39,278 bases of DNA from Bacteroidota bacterium (GTDB lineage Bacteria > Bacteroidota > Bacteroidia > NS11-12g > UBA9320): contig JAHEKB010000001.1 in NCBI GenBank assembly GCA_024638525.1, forward strand, positions 1-39,278, given 5' to 3'. The notes under the pieces are model-generated. The model saw only the letters and a list, made by a program, of their open reading frames with translations, was not told the origin of the DNA and did no database searches. Shown here one piece after another: positions 38,001-39,278 of the stretch. Each line of letters begins with the position of its first letter. The stretch's first letter is position 1. A program made the position numbers and the translations under genes.

Positions 38001-39278
38001 ATGCGCAATTCTATGAGACACTTATTTACCCTAGTATTGGGTCTTTCTATTTTAACTATTAATGCTCAAAATTCATCATTTGTGAATGCCCTTGGAGGGA
38101 CAGATGATGAAGTGGCTGTTGACATGGTTCAAGTAGCTAGTGGAGATTACTATCTGCTCGCCAATACCAGCAGTTATGGGCAAGGAGATCGAGATATCTA
38201 TTTGGCACGGACAAACGGGCTTGGTGAAGTTACCTGGGCTTATGCCTATGGTACTTCTGCAGATGAATATGCCACCTCACTCACCTTACTTTCGGATGGG
38301 GGACTCCTAATAACCGCTGTAAGCGATGGCTTTATTGGAAATTATGATGCGGGATTAATCCTAAAGGTAAACAGTTCCGGGGCTATTAGCTGGAGTAAAG
38401 TTCTATCGACTGACAGCACATTGAGATTACATGATGCGGTTCAGGCAAATACAGGAAATATCTATGTTACCGGAACCATAAATATCGACTCATTGGAAAA
38501 CAATGTATTGCTCACAAACTTGAATAATTCCGGCAACTTCTTCTGGTCGAAAACATATGGAGGAATTAATGATGATGAAGGGTACAGTATAGATGTAGAT
38601 GCAGCCAATCGATTGATCATAGCAGGAACTACGATGAATGACAGCATCGTAAATGGCAGTTCAGGTGATGTTGATATTCAATTGCTGCGAATACTGGCAA
38701 ACGGCAATGTGGATTGGATAAATAATTACGGAACCGTTTCAAAGGAAGTTGCTACTAAGGTAAGAGCGAAGGGTGCAAATTATTATTTAGCGGGCTATAC
38801 CGAAGGTAGTATTGATTTGTCCGAAGATGCCCTTGTGATGAAAGTAGATACCTTTGGTGATATAAACTACAGTCAGTCATTTTTTGCTGCAGTGGACGAC
38901 CGAGCAACTGATCTATATGTGAACAATGACGGAAGTGTGGGGGTAATTGGTTATTTAGAAGGATTTACTACCGTTCGTGATATCATGGCTATCGAGCTTA
39001 ACTCAAATGGAGGGTTGACCTCAACATTTGTTTTTGGAGGTGATTCCACAGACGGTGGAAGTGCAGCAATTGCAAGATCTTTGGAATCTGGATATTCCAT
39101 TTTTTCAAGCGGAGGAACCTACAGGTCAAATGGAGATGATGACTTATACCTGATTAAAACAGAATCTGATTTCAGCACGGGATGTGGCCAAGTATTTCAG
39201 CCTATCAGTGAAGCAGCTCAGATCATGAATGACAATTCACATACCTATACATCCAACTTATCTCTTGGTGGAAATACG
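38001..39278 (+). CDS. Exported beta-propeller repeat protein, 3' part missing
   Basis: At least 426 codons, running off the right edge. A signal peptide (MRHLFTLVLGLSILTINAQ, from the second ATG at 38013) is followed by repeated units of about 50 residues containing GGTDDEVAVDMVQ, YGGINDDEGYSIDVD or similar, with YLLANTSSYG, YVTGTINID and LAGYTEGS. This is typical of SBBP/Kelch-like secreted propeller proteins of Bacteroidota, many of which end in a T9SS sorting domain; that end cannot be seen here. ATG 38001 lies partly in a hairpin; ATG 38013 may be the true start. Confidence 0.75.
   Translation, partial: MRNSMRHLFTLVLGLSILTINAQNSSFVNALGGTDDEVAVDMVQVASGDYYLLANTSSYGQGDRDIYLARTNGLGEVTWAYAYGTSADEYATSLTLLSDGGLLITAVSDGFIGNYDAGLILKVNSSGAISWSKVLSTDSTLRLHDAVQANTGNIYVTGTINIDSLENNVLLTNLNNSGNFFWSKTYGGINDDEGYSIDVDAANRLIIAGTTMNDSIVNGSSGDVDIQLLRILANGNVDWINNYGTVSKEVATKVRAKGANYYLAGYTEGSIDLSEDALVMKVDTFGDINYSQSFFAAVDDRATDLYVNNDGSVGVIGYLEGFTTVRDIMAIELNSNGGLTSTFVFGGDSTDGGSAAIARSLESGYSIFSSGGTYRSNGDDDLYLIKTESDFSTGCGQVFQPISEAAQIMNDNSHTYTSNLSLGGNT

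Noticed and set aside
1..39278. tRNA, rRNA, CRISPR, insertion sequence, prophage or defence system
   Set aside because: No cloverleaf, spaced direct repeats, transposase or phage-like gene was seen; all gaps are under about 150 bases and account for promoters, terminators or short hairpins.

Overview
The window looks like a compact stretch of chromosome from a member of the Bacteroidota, most likely Flavobacteriales or a close relative. The signs are a type IX secretion (T9SS) C-terminal sorting domain, a PorE-like OmpA lipoprotein, an Omp28-family lipoprotein, a type III glutamine synthetase, a DUF2723 membrane glycosyltransferase, and promoter boxes of the Bacteroidota form TAnnTTTG. Shine-Dalgarno sites are not evident, several starts are TTG or GTG, and no gap between genes exceeds 150 bases. 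I see no tRNA, rRNA, CRISPR, insertion sequence or prophage. Almost everything is housekeeping.

Layout. 1-4210: a partial Prc-type protease and ndk (minus strand), then a plus-strand operon of nrnA, a tandem FKBP lipoprotein and an alpha/beta-hydrolase lipoprotein. 4232-11133: a minus-strand transcription/translation operon in the order rimP-nusA-infB-fabH-rimB-rimK. 11264-16299: plus-strand genes for a T9SS cargo protein, a DUF2723 glycosyltransferase, an RlmB-like rRNA methylase and a DUF2795 protein. 16310-18780: hscA followed by a beta-barrel protein gene (minus). 18897-20303: a DCC-family protein convergent with rlmN. 20353-28497, minus: an Omp28 lipoprotein, a PorE-like OmpA/purM pair, glnN and prfA. 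28529-34676, minus: a beta-propeller protein, lpxH, polA and a cNMP-binding/patatin phospholipase. 34749-37978, plus: tyrS, a flavin reductase, a two-helix membrane protein and an FMN reductase in tight overlap. 38001-end: a partial secreted beta-propeller protein.

How the genes fit together. The rimP operon links ribosome maturation (RimP), transcription elongation (NusA), initiation (IF-2) and S6 glutamylation (RimK with the retropepsin-like RimB); its leader has a promoter and a terminator-like hairpin. RlmB, RlmN, PrfA and TyrS add further translation functions. Envelope genes (Prc, FKBP, LpxH, OmpA/PorE-like, Omp28, beta-barrel, T9SS cargo) are interspersed.

The best leads are: a PorE-like OmpA protein ending in what looks like a retropepsin-like domain without its catalytic aspartate; promoter boxes ending a few bases before start codons (hscA, lpxH, polA), suggesting leaderless mRNAs; a possible attenuator in the rimP-nusA-infB leader; a bulged long hairpin after rlmB; and a small translationally coupled flavin/membrane gene set behind tyrS. 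No wholly new multi-gene system is obvious. All functional calls come from reading motifs by eye; no database was searched.
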